Shown here: positions 1-8,907 of the stretch, piece by piece | Layout of the letters: each line of letters starts with the position of its first letter | Position numbering within the stretch: the first letter of the stretch is position 1 | DNA from: Homalodisca vitripennis | Taxonomy: Eukaryota; Arthropoda; Insecta; Hemiptera; Cicadellidae | DNA length: 64,000 bases | Assembly: GCF_021130785.1 (NCBI RefSeq) | Contig: NW_025776240.1 | Span: 124,001-188,000, forward strand | Direction of reading: 5' to 3' | Notes under the pieces: generated by a model | The model's input: the letters and a program-made list of their open reading frames with translations, nothing else | The model's database searches: none | Told to the model about the DNA's origin: nothing | Made by a program: the position numbers and the translations under genes

Positions 1-1079
1 CAAATAGAAAACTGATACAATCTTCATTATTATTTATATATTTTGTGATATACCATAAGAATGGCTGATATTGCTCTTAAATGTTTGTCAGCAATAAAAT
101 TTTGATTTTGCACTTTTTTTTGTTCTCTTAGGACAAGAAGCTTATAAATTGCACTTATTCCTGTAAGAACCTTTGCGCTGCTTCCGGAGTGATAGGATAT
201 TCAGGATGGGTAAGGTTAGGGAGTAGGGGCCGCCTCCTATCGAGATACATGAGGAAGAATTAGGGCACTACATCTCAAAGTCATCCCGGAATTAGGGAGG
301 GTAGCTGTGAACCAGCCTCTCCAGTCAAAGTAGGCAGGGGGACACCCTAGTTGATGTTAACAAGAGCCTCTGAGGTAAGGGAACAAACCCCACCAACTCC
401 AACAGCCATTTCCACAGTAGGCTAGACCTATCGAATTGCCCATGAATCCCAGAATCTCAACATTTGCGGTTAGTGATGTGCCGCTCGCTACTGGACATCC
501 ATAAGGTTGCCCAGATTGAAGTGGTACATCGGTTTTTGCTGTGCCCAGTGGTGAGTTCAACTGGTAGGTATAAACCAGCCAGAAGTGATCCCTGCTGGGT
601 ATGATTGATTTTGAACTTACTAATATAAGCCTACGGTTTAATCTAAAGTGTGTCTCAACAAGTGAACTCTTTCACATTTCCCTAAATTAATTTTTTCCAA
701 CATCATTAAAACACTTATTTGCACTTAGTTACTCGCAGTTTAAAGATTATTTTACAAAGTATATTTTAATTAGTAAATTTCCACCGCTATAATTTTCTAG
801 AGAAAGGGGCATCGATAAGGTCTTCTAATGAAATTAAAAATTTAGTTAATAATCAATCAATATTACAACATTACAAGACGAAATAGTATTCTGAATATTA
901 CTACTTGAACATTTTAAATACTTTCTATAAACAATTTTATGTTTTGTAAACTAATCTGACATAATATTTATAAATTTTTATATTTATTGAAAAACTAACA
1001 AAGCCTATGATAGGTTAATTCTAAAGTCTGTCTCAAGCTTAACATGTTTGTTCTGCACGATCCAAACTCTCATTCACGT
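1..1079. other. Spacer with an unclassified GC-richer block (about 128-600)
   Basis: No gene is recognised here. From about 128 to 600 the base composition is clearly more GC-rich than the AT-rich surroundings, which suggests an inserted repeat. The only open frame in it is a 67-codon minus-strand one (357-560) with no motif I know. The rest, 600-1079, is AT-rich with no structure I can name, apart from the ACGT at 1076-1079 that serves as the left target-site copy of the adjacent retrotransposon. Confidence 0.3.
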
Positions 1080-1958
1080 TGTACCGTAAATTAGTTAATT
1101 AAATTTCATACAATGTAAATTTCGCAACCTAATCAGCCAGTATAATATAATATTATTTTACATCCAATGTTCCGGAACTAAATTATTGGGCGGAGTAACT
1201 ACCTAATTGGCACGCGTATGAATTTTTTTCTTCTAACCCTTTGTAGCAGCCCAACTACGTAACCCATCAGACCTCGCGCGCTTTGTCCGTAAGTAAAATT
1301 TATCTTTTCGTATTATTAAATTAGCCCTTTGATGCCAAACGTATAAAATGAATGTAACGTAAAGTAAAGATGTGAATAGTAAAGTAACTTACCCTTGAAG
1401 ATCTTTTATTTGCTTGATGGAGATAGATAAAGGTTGTGGCGTCGTCCTTATGGCGACGAGCACATTGTTATAAATAGTAATTTGTATCATTAAATGGCTA
1501 ATACCGTCGCGAATTTGTTTTAGGCGAGTTTACGTAGCTGATGTATCTCACGTGTTGTTTGAATAGATGGCTACCACTTCCTAACTTCTACTCCTCTTCT
1601 AGAAATAACCGTTCTTAGACTACAGCTTCAATGTCTCGTGCCAAGACGCCGACACCCGGGTTGTGAGTCTACCTATTGCGAAGGGAAGTGAAATATTATT
1701 GTTTTGTAAAGTAAAACGTCGTACGCATAATTCAATAGAACATTGGATATTTTAGGCCCACCTAGAAGATATACTTTTTAGTTATTATATTCTAATTGGC
1801 AGCAACGTGGCATTACATAACTTTTCCTTTACCATCTAAAAGTGGTGCTTTTAAGTTTTCGTAATTAAACTGAACTTATAAGTAAACTTTGTATTTCTAG
1901 TATTTATTACTACGACCTCAGAAGTCACCACCCCTATGTGTTATCGTCATACGGTACA
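1080..1958 (+). repeat. 5' LTR of the Gypsy-type element
   Basis: This is the 879-bp left LTR, with TG...CA ends inside TGTACCG/CGGTACA. A TATA-rich stretch at about 1141-1160 could be the core promoter, placing transcription start upstream of the intron-like segment at 1289-1523. A block near 1630-1665 with the motif CCGACACCCGGGTTGTGAG is strongly conserved in the old solo LTR at 8908-9586, which hints at a functional element. No clear AATAAA polyadenylation signal was found. Confidence 0.95.
1289..1523 (+). other. Intron-like segment inside the 5' LTR
   Basis: This 235-bp segment begins GTAAGTAAAA, has a CTAAT branch-point-like motif at 1498-1502 (22 nt before the 3' end) and ends TTTGTTTTAG. 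The related LTR at 8908-9586 lacks precisely this segment: its sequence runs from TTTGTCC straight into GCGAGTTTACG, the product expected from splicing. There is a one-base ambiguity because G occurs at both edges. I infer a spliceosomal intron in the transcribed 5' leader, upstream of gag. A coincidental deletion is possible but would have to hit both splice-site boundaries. Confidence 0.75.
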
Positions 1959-1990
1959 CATAATTTTATTGCGCAACTCTGCTATTGATG
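1959..1990 (+). promoter_or_regulatory. Leader start with possible non-standard primer-binding site
   Basis: The sequence straight after the 5' LTR does not start with TGG, so no ordinary tRNA 3'-end primer-binding site is present. About 14 nt downstream, the stretch TTGCGCAACTCTGCT (1970-1984) matches, at 13 of 15 positions, the complement of the 5' end of eukaryotic initiator tRNA-Met as I recall it. This may be an auxiliary or unusual tRNA-pairing site, or chance. Confidence 0.3.
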
Positions 1991-2036
1991 TGCCTACTCT
2001 GCCATCAACTGGGTGAAACTGAGTGAAAACGCCACA

Positions 2037-3356
2037 ATGCCTGCCATTAAAATAGAATATTTGTCTAAAGATGAGTTGGTATTTGAACTGATATCTAGAG
2101 GTATTAAATTAAATAGTGACAGTACAGTAAATGAACTCAGAAAGTCCTTAAGACAGTGTTTGAGAAACAATATTTTACCTACTCCTAGTAGCCTATTAAA
2201 AATAGACCACAATCAGGAAGTAAAACTTCTCAGTGAAAAAGTGATATTATTAGAACATGGGTGCAGTGAATTGAGCAGTGCTAGTTCACCTTTAGAAATC
2301 ACCAAATTCCAAGAAAAGTGTAAACATTTAATAAACCGTTTATTTTTGGACAACCAGCTAGAACTAAGTTCTGTACATAGTGAAACTTTATCAGCTTTAA
2401 AGTGTAGGCTAGTAAATGTTGAACAACAGTTAGCTAAAAACTTGCTACCTACAGTGAACCTAGAACAGCTTAAAGTGTTAGAAGCCAATTTAAATGAATC
2501 ATTAGAACAAGATGAGGCTATGGAACAGGCAGTGAAAGAACAAATAGGCCCTATTTCTGTACAACCACCAACAATATCACAGCCTACTGCCAGTACCCCC
2601 ACTTTGCCTATAATGCCTATTTATAATGCAAACAATGATTGTATTAGTCAACCTATGTCTGGTTTAAATATGTTTAATAAGTTAAACAACCCTGTAGAAT
2701 GTTATTTACAAAATTTTACAGTAACAAATGGCTTAGTAGTACCTGAGCTAATAAACTTTTTGAAAACTTTGTTAAAACTAAAATGTGAAACTAGCCTATC
2801 AGAAAATGAAATTTTAGCATTGTTACCATGTTATGCAAAAGGTCCACTTTTAGCCAAAATAATACAGTGTAAGTCTATCATGCCCAATGTCAACTATCTA
2901 CACAGGGAATTAATTAGTGCTTTTATCCCTGTAGGCCTAATTGAAAGACTTAGACTAGATTTAGTTTATAGGCCACAAAGGTTTGATGAGCCACTGTATG
3001 AATACATCTATGACATCAAAGAGCTCAGTCAAGTTTTATTGTGTAACATAAGTGAACAGGACTTGGTAACTTGTATAAAAAGAGGTATTAAGCCTACAGA
3101 TAGAAATAAGTTAATTTTTGAAAACAATCCCATTTGTTTTACAGATTTGGAAAATGTGTGTATAGCTAGTAACAATATAACCTTTAATGATAACTTAAGG
3201 GACAATTTAAGTAAGACATATTATGTTAACAACATGTATCCACCACATGTTGAACCTAGGAATAGTAGGCCTACTATCAAAAACCCAAAGTTATGTTTCA
3301 ATTGTAATAGGCCTGGTCACTTAGCAAAAAATTGTTTTAGGAATCCAAAAAACTAG
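2037..3356 (+). CDS. gag: Gag polyprotein of the Gypsy-type element
   Basis: The frame encodes 439 residues from the first ATG at 2037, which has A at -3. The open frame extends to a GTG at 2013, but eukaryotic initiation favours 2037. Gag forms the virus-like particle and packages element RNA in the cytoplasm. The N-terminal half is charged and predicted helical, with leucine- and glutamate-rich stretches like a coiled coil. The middle resembles a capsid-type region. The C-terminus holds one CCHC zinc knuckle, CX2CX4HX4C (CFNCNRPGHLAKNC), typical of nucleocapsid RNA binding. It ends at TAG 3354-3356 immediately after a slippery heptamer, so pol is reached by -1 frameshifting. The frame has no internal stop. 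Confidence 0.92.
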   Translation: MPAIKIEYLSKDELVFELISRGIKLNSDSTVNELRKSLRQCLRNNILPTPSSLLKIDHNQEVKLLSEKVILLEHGCSELSSASSPLEITKFQEKCKHLINRLFLDNQLELSSVHSETLSALKCRLVNVEQQLAKNLLPTVNLEQLKVLEANLNESLEQDEAMEQAVKEQIGPISVQPPTISQPTASTPTLPIMPIYNANNDCISQPMSGLNMFNKLNNPVECYLQNFTVTNGLVVPELINFLKTLLKLKCETSLSENEILALLPCYAKGPLLAKIIQCKSIMPNVNYLHRELISAFIPVGLIERLRLDLVYRPQRFDEPLYEYIYDIKELSQVLLCNISEQDLVTCIKRGIKPTDRNKLIFENNPICFTDLENVCIASNNITFNDNLRDNLSKTYYVNNMYPPHVEPRNSRPTIKNPKLCFNCNRPGHLAKNCFRNPKN

Positions 3357-3404
3357 TTGACAGGGGAGTGGTATTACACACAACACCTAAAAATATCTCT
3401 CCCC
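3347..3404 (+). promoter_or_regulatory. -1 programmed ribosomal frameshift signal (gag-pol)
   Basis: The heptamer A AAA AAC lies at 3347-3353 in the gag frame, directly before the gag TAG stop, and matches X XXY YYZ. The pol frame is -1 relative to gag and is open from 3341, so the two frames overlap by 16 nt. After a 9-nt spacer, GGGGAG (3363-3368) can pair with CTCCCC (3399-3404), a 6-bp GC-rich stem with a 30-nt loop that could also form a pseudoknot. This is the standard layout for a frameshift that sets the Gag to Gag-Pol ratio. No assay supports it here. Confidence 0.85.
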
Positions 3405-4882
3405 GGTTTCATAAGTTTAAGAATAATAATTTTATAAATAGTAATACAGTAAGAAAAGAAAAACACTATTTTGTGAGAGTCTATGGTAAGGTAATTAAAA
3501 ATTGGAGTAAATTAAACTATAGAAAACCTAATTTAAGACTAAATGTTAGACAGTGTAACAATATGCCTTTAATTGAAGCTATAGTGGGTAAAAATGTAAA
3601 AACAAACTGCTTATTAGATACTGGTGCTACAAGAGATATAATTAGTAAAGAATTTTATGATAGCCTATTGTTGAATAAAAATGTTTCTAAATTAATGAAG
3701 TCAGATGATAGAATGTTTGGTGCAAATAACACTGAAATAAAATGTTTTGGTTACTGTTATGCTAAGATAAAAATTTCTAAATTTTGTTGGAAAGTAAAAT
3801 GTATTGTATTGGATAATTTAAAATGGGACATTGTATTGGGAAACCCATTTATAACTAATAGCAAATTAATTTTAGATCTTGATGGAGATTCATGTTATTT
3901 TAAATTCAATTGTAATGAGAAAATAACTATTGTCAGACAACAGCCTTTTGAACATGAAGTAAACAGCATTGATGTAAAAATAGGGTGCACTAGAGCTGAG
4001 GCTGTGATACAAAACCTTATAGGGGATTTTCCAAATGTTTTTACTCCAAAATTAGGAGAGGCTCTAGATTTGGAAGTGAAATTAGTTCTCAATGACCCCA
4101 CACCTGTAAATATTAGGCCTTATTTTATGAGCCCTCCTACTGTAAATAAGATGAAAACAATAATACAGGATTGGTTGGACCAAGGAATAATTGAACCCAG
4201 TACTTCAGCCTACTCCAGTCCAGCCTTTTTAACCAAAAAGGACAGACTTGTAGTCAATTATACCGAATTAAATAAAAAGTTACAGAAAATTGATTTTCCC
4301 ATTGGTGATTTAAATAATTATTATCAACATCTTAGTGGAGCCAAATATTTTTCAATAATAGATTTAAGAAAAAGTTTTTTGCAATGTCCATTATCACCTG
4401 ATAGTCAAGATCTTACCTCATTTAGCACTATATTTGGTAAATATAAATTTAAACGAGTACCCTTTGGTTTACATGTTGGTAGTGCTGTATTGTCCGCCTA
4501 TCTGGATAAAGTCCTAGACAATATAAAATTTAAATATGTGATAAATTTTTGTGATGATATCTTAGTGTACAGTAAAGACCTTGATTCGCATTTAGTACAT
4601 GTCAGAGAGATTGTAAATAGACTAAGCAAACATGGCTTAACGGCAAACCTAGAGAAAGCAAAGTTCTGTTTTGAGGAAATCTCCTTTTTGGGGAATTTAA
4701 TTAAAAATAATACAGTAACTATAGATCCCGAGCGAACAAGGAGTATAAGAGAATTTATGCCGCCTAAGAACGCCAAACAAATTTCACAGTTTTTAGGTAT
4801 GACTAATTTCTTTTCAAAATTTATAAATAATTATGCCGAATTATGTAATCCTTTAAATCGTTTTAAGAAGGAAAAACGCTAA
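3350..4882 (+). CDS. pol: Pol, part 1: aspartic protease and reverse transcriptase
   Basis: Positions count from the codon at 3368. The protease has the active-site DTG at residues 84-86 (LLDTGAT) and a later WDIVLGNPF segment near 153-161. The reverse transcriptase runs from about residue 245 to the end. It shows the substrate-binding SPAFLTKKD region (284-292), the first catalytic Asp in SIIDL (D332), the PFGL motif (365-368), and the catalytic pair D396-D397 in FCDD. Ty3/Gypsy enzymes normally have Y-(L/I/V)-DD there, so Phe-Cys-Asp-Asp is unusual. There is no start codon of its own: expression depends on the frameshift at 3347. The frame ends early at TAA 4880-4882, in the connection to RNase H, because of a one-base phase change. 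Homology resumes in another frame at once. Confidence 0.9.
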   Translation, partial: KLVDRGVVLHTTPKNISPRFHKFKNNNFINSNTVRKEKHYFVRVYGKVIKNWSKLNYRKPNLRLNVRQCNNMPLIEAIVGKNVKTNCLLDTGATRDIISKEFYDSLLLNKNVSKLMKSDDRMFGANNTEIKCFGYCYAKIKISKFCWKVKCIVLDNLKWDIVLGNPFITNSKLILDLDGDSCYFKFNCNEKITIVRQQPFEHEVNSIDVKIGCTRAEAVIQNLIGDFPNVFTPKLGEALDLEVKLVLNDPTPVNIRPYFMSPPTVNKMKTIIQDWLDQGIIEPSTSAYSSPAFLTKKDRLVVNYTELNKKLQKIDFPIGDLNNYYQHLSGAKYFSIIDLRKSFLQCPLSPDSQDLTSFSTIFGKYKFKRVPFGLHVGSAVLSAYLDKVLDNIKFKYVINFCDDILVYSKDLDSHLVHVREIVNRLSKHGLTANLEKAKFCFEEISFLGNLIKNNTVTIDPERTRSIREFMPPKNAKQISQFLGMTNFFSKFINNYAELCNPLNRFKKEKR

Positions 4883-6773
4883 ATTTGTTTGGACAAGTGA
4901 ATGTCAAGATTCGTTTGTAAAGTTAAAAGAAGCTATAATGAATCCTCCTGTACTCCAGTTAGCCGATTTTTCAAAGCAATTTATAGTAATGACAGATGCT
5001 AGTGGAATAGCCGCAGGTGGTTGTTTGTTACAGGAAAACGACCAAAATGAATTAATGCCAATAGCCTATTACTCTAGGAAATTTACTGATGCCGAATTAA
5101 AATATACTGTTTATGAAAAAGAAGCTTTGAGTGCACTAATTTGCATAGAAAAATGGCACGAATTTTTAGAAGTAAGAACCTTTAAATTAATAACTGATAA
5201 CCAAGCTTTATCCTATGTCCTCAATCACAAAAGGAAGGTAGGAAGACTTGCCCGGTGGATCGAGAGGATTTTGAATTTGCCATTTGAGGTTGAATTTAAA
5301 AGTTCCACCGATAATGCACTGGCAGATGCCCTATCACGTATGTTTGAGGGCGAGTCGACGGGAACAGCTGATCCGAGCCCCAGTGACTGCCGGAACGGTC
5401 CAGACCAGGATAAAAATAGATTATCGATTTCCTTCTGCCATTCAAACTCCTCCCGAAGGCAAAAATGTAAACCAACATCTAATGTAAAGCCTAAAATGCA
5501 GATAAATAATAAGTGCAATAACAAGGATAATTTGTGGTTATTAATTAATGATTTGCCATTAGCGTTTAAAGATTTAGAAAAATATCAACTTCAGGATAAA
5601 GAAACTCAGCAAATCATTCAATCTGTAAAAAGCAATAGTAACAATTTATGTTATTTTATAAAAAACAATTTACTGATGTACAAAAGGAATGTAAAAAGTA
5701 AGAGTAAGATATTTTTGCCTCTACAGTTAGTTGATTTAGTATATGAATTCTTCCACAGTTCTTTAATAGGAGGTCATTTAGGCATTGCTAGAACGCAAAG
5801 AAAAATTAATCAGTATTTTTATAGACCTGATTTAGACGAAATTATAAAGGCAAAAGTCAAAGAATGTAATGTTTGTAAAATGAGTAAAGTGTGCCAAAGA
5901 AAATATGAAGGCGAATTAGTATCTGTGCCATTTAAGAACAATATGGATTGTTTATTCATAGATCTTTTAGGTCCCTTAGTGAGAACTAGAAACAGCAATG
6001 TATATTTACTTGTAGTTGTAGATGCCGCCAGTAAATTTCTATGGCTAATCCCTTTGAGGGAATGTAAGAGTGCTGAAATATGTAATAAATTAGATCGCAT
6101 AATTTTTAACAACTTTTCTGTACCTAAAATAATAGTGTCAGACAATGCCGCATATTTTACATCACTGTATTTTAAGAAGTTCTTATTTAAGAATTTTATT
6201 GAACACCGTAGACTAGCGCCTTACAGGGCTAATGGAAATCAATCAGAAAGGCATATTAGAAACATATCTACATTATTACGTAGTTTCTATCACAACTGTC
6301 ATAGTAATTGGGATAATGACCTAGGCTATATACAATTAAGTTTAAACACCGCCCATAATGAAAGCACAGGTTTTGCTGTCTTTGATTTAATGTTTAATCA
6401 TTCCTGTAATAATGCTTTATCTAATTTATGGAAGCTAAATGATCTAATTGGTGAGAATTTGTCCAAGGAAACTGTTGTAAACAATTTAAAGAGAGCTGTG
6501 GTGAATGTAAAAAGGAGTATAGCACATAACAGTAATAGACAAAAGTACTCAGAGCAAAATGTAAAACATCCCTTTAAGTTGCATTCCTTAGTATGGATCA
6601 GAACCCACTATTTAAGCAATAAGGTAGAAAAGTTTTGTGCAAAATTAGCACCAAAATATGTAGGAATTTATAGAATTTTATATTTTTTAAGCCCTGTAAC
6701 TTGTATTGTACAACACACTGAAAATGTTTTGAATGTAAAAAAGGTTCATATTGTAGATTTAAAATTAAATTAA
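4872..6773 (+). CDS. pol: Pol, part 2: RNase H and integrase
   Basis: This frame continues pol after the phase break. Positions count from the Met at 4938. RNase H shows TDAS (D20), YEKEAL (E60/E62), TDNQAL (D87) and ADALSR (D130), consistent with the DEDD set. Integrase has the zinc-binding H273, H280, C310 and C313, then the catalytic triad D342 (FIDLLGP), D402 (VSDNAAYF) and E437 (GNQSERH) with DD35E spacing. Near the C-terminus, LAPKYVGIYRI resembles the GPY/F module of Gypsy integrases with Ile in place of Pro. No chromodomain is present. The frame ends at TAA about 795 bp before the 3' LTR. Because part 1 stops upstream, these domains would not be made as a normal Gag-Pol protein in this copy. 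Confidence 0.92.
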   Translation, partial: KNAKFVWTSECQDSFVKLKEAIMNPPVLQLADFSKQFIVMTDASGIAAGGCLLQENDQNELMPIAYYSRKFTDAELKYTVYEKEALSALICIEKWHEFLEVRTFKLITDNQALSYVLNHKRKVGRLARWIERILNLPFEVEFKSSTDNALADALSRMFEGESTGTADPSPSDCRNGPDQDKNRLSISFCHSNSSRRQKCKPTSNVKPKMQINNKCNNKDNLWLLINDLPLAFKDLEKYQLQDKETQQIIQSVKSNSNNLCYFIKNNLLMYKRNVKSKSKIFLPLQLVDLVYEFFHSSLIGGHLGIARTQRKINQYFYRPDLDEIIKAKVKECNVCKMSKVCQRKYEGELVSVPFKNNMDCLFIDLLGPLVRTRNSNVYLLVVVDAASKFLWLIPLRECKSAEICNKLDRIIFNNFSVPKIIVSDNAAYFTSLYFKKFLFKNFIEHRRLAPYRANGNQSERHIRNISTLLRSFYHNCHSNWDNDLGYIQLSLNTAHNESTGFAVFDLMFNHSCNNALSNLWKLNDLIGENLSKETVVNNLKRAVVNVKRSIAHNSNRQKYSEQNVKHPFKLHSLVWIRTHYLSNKVEKFCAKLAPKYVGIYRILYFLSPVTCIVQHTENVLNVKKVHIVDLKLN

Positions 6774-7567
6774 GACCTGTTCTGTATTAAAAAAAAAAAT
6801 TGTAGCATCCCTAGCTTAAGGAACCACTTGCTGCCAAATTTAAAAGATAAGATAAAATCCAGGAAGTTAACTGTTTGGTGAATTCTTAACGAATGTGTCA
6901 ATGGAAATAAAATATAGAAAAAGAATTTGTAAATAGACTTAGTGTAAAGAAATGTTGAATTTTGAATTTTGTAGATATATTTGAAGTGTTAAAATTCATG
7001 TAGATGTAAGATGTATAGGATGTTGTATGTAAATATATATAGTAAGAGTGATGCAGTATTAATACGAAATGTGAGACTTAGCTTCTCGTGAGGGGACGTT
7101 TCATTCCAAAGTATTCGATCCATATTGGTAACTTGTCCGCAAGTCTCAGAGTATTTAATGGCACAACACTATACAAAAAACACTGGTATGAATGCAAAAA
7201 AGAAGTATGAATGTGGCGCCTATATAACAAAACACTAAACTACACTTGTTTACGATTTAATCGCCTTAAATGCCCTTATTCTTGCAACGACCCGCAAATT
7301 CTAAAACGCTGCAACGTGCACTGCATGAAAATAGTTTGCCTAAATTGATTTTTCTATTTTTGGTCCCTAAGCGAGCAGTCATAGAACTGCATTGGCATGC
7401 GATCTAGCGGATTTCATAGGAAACTTTTGAAACCCCGCGCTATCGTATTGTTATGGTTGAATTTGAATTTATGTAATGAATAAAAAGTTGAATTAAGTTT
7501 GTTATTTAGAATATGTTTAAAGTAAAGCGACTAACTAGGTTGCGAAATCAAAACAGGGGGGATATTC
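6774..7567 (+). other. 3' untranslated region with polypurine tract
   Basis: The 794 bp between pol and the 3' LTR have no credible reading frame, so no env gene is present. The purine-rich AAAACAGGGGGGGA-like run at about 7550-7562 lies five bases before the LTR and is the likely plus-strand primer (polypurine tract). Confidence 0.7.
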
Positions 7568-8446
7568 TGTACCGTAAATTAGTTAATTAAATTTCATACA
7601 ATGTAAATTTCGCAACCTAATCAGCCAGTATAATATAATATTATTTTACATCCAATGTTCCGGAACTAAATTATTGGGCGGAGTAACTACCTAATTGGCA
7701 CGCGTATGAATTTTTTTCTTCTAACCCTTTGTAGCAGCCCAACTACGTAACCCATCAGACCTCGCGCGCTTTGTCCGTAAGTAAAATTTATCTTTTCGTA
7801 TTATTAAATTAGCCCTTTGATGCCAAACGTATAAAATGAATGTAACGTAAAGTAAAGATGTGAATAGTAAAGTAACTTACCCTTGAAGATCTTTTATTTG
7901 CTTGATGGAGATAGATAAAGGTTGTGGCGTCGTCCTTATGGCGACGAGCACATTGTTATAAATAGTAATTTGTATCATTAAATGGCTAATACCGTCGCGA
8001 ATTTGTTTTAGGCGAGTTTACGTAGCTGATGTATCTCACGTGTTGTTTGAATAGATGGCTACCACTTCCTAACTTCTACTCCTCTTCTAGAAATAACCGT
8101 TCTTAGACTACAGCTTCAATGTCTCGTGCCAAGACGCCGACACCCGGGTTGTGAGTCTACCTATTGCGAAGGGAAGTGAAATATTATTGTTTTGTAAAGT
8201 AAAACGTCGTACGCATAATTCAATAGAACATTGGATATTTTAGGCCCACCTAGAAGATATACTTTTTAGTTATTATATTCTAATTGGCAGCAACGTGGCA
8301 TTACATAACTTTTCCTTTACCATCTAAAAGTGGTGCTTTTAAGTTTTCGTAATTAAACTGAACTTATAAGTAAACTTTGTATTTCTAGTATTTATTACTA
8401 CGACCTCAGAAGTCACCACCCCCATGTGTTATCGTCATACGGTACA
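7568..8446 (+). repeat. 3' LTR of the Gypsy-type element, with intron-like segment 7777-8011
   Basis: This copy is 879 bp and, by eye, differs from the 5' LTR at one base (near 8423). It carries the same GTAAGT...TTTTAG segment at 7777-8011. It is followed by ACGT (8447-8450), matching the left flank. Confidence 0.95.
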
Positions 8447-8907
8447 ACGTTTCTCTACATAGAATTCTTTCCATCACCATTAAAAAACTTAATCTACACC
8501 AATATTTGCCAGTTTCAAGGTTCTCTTACATTGTATATTTTAACTCTTCAAATCCTATCGTAATGTGTTTGTATGAAACAAAAACTAATTCTGAAGAAAC
8601 TACTGAATACCCACCAATATGGTTTTTTAATTCGTACTCGAAATACAAAAATTATACTATTTGATAATTAGAGAATATTGCCTACTTAAGTATTTTTCAT
8701 ATTATATTAATTAGTAGGACTCAAGTTTGAGATTCTAAAATCACATTAATTGAATATACATATTGATTAATTTTAACGTTGATTAGGGAATAGAAATAAA
8801 CTTCGAAACGTTTGGTAAACCCTCTTAACTTTTAAACGTAATAAATTTGTAATAGTTGATTTGCAATGGTAAAACAATGTTTTCTAGTTATCTCTCGATC
8901 TCTATTC
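8447..8907. other. AT-rich spacer between the full element and the solo LTR
   Basis: No gene, repeat unit or regulatory motif is recognised in this stretch. Confidence 0.4.

Larger units (their letters stand above)
1080..8446 (+). mobile_element. Near-complete Ty3/Gypsy-type LTR retrotransposon
   Basis: Two 879-bp direct LTRs (1080-1958 and 7568-8446) bracket gag and pol. The element starts TGTACCG and ends CGGTACA, a 7-bp terminal inverted repeat, and is flanked by the 4-bp duplication ACGT (1076-1079 and 8447-8450). Domain order is gag, protease, reverse transcriptase, RNase H, integrase, which is Ty3/Gypsy order, and no env-like frame follows pol. I see one LTR mismatch (T in the left copy at the run near 1935, C in the right copy), so insertion is recent on the usual LTR-divergence argument. 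Pol carries one phase break, so this copy is probably not autonomous unless the break is a sequencing error. Confidence 0.95.

Noticed and set aside
5225..5524. Minus- and plus-strand frames within pol
   Set aside because: They are shadow frames of the RNase H/integrase coding sequence.
6774..7567. Envelope gene downstream of pol
   Set aside because: No sizeable frame and no signal peptide or membrane segment; only a 3' UTR with a polypurine tract.
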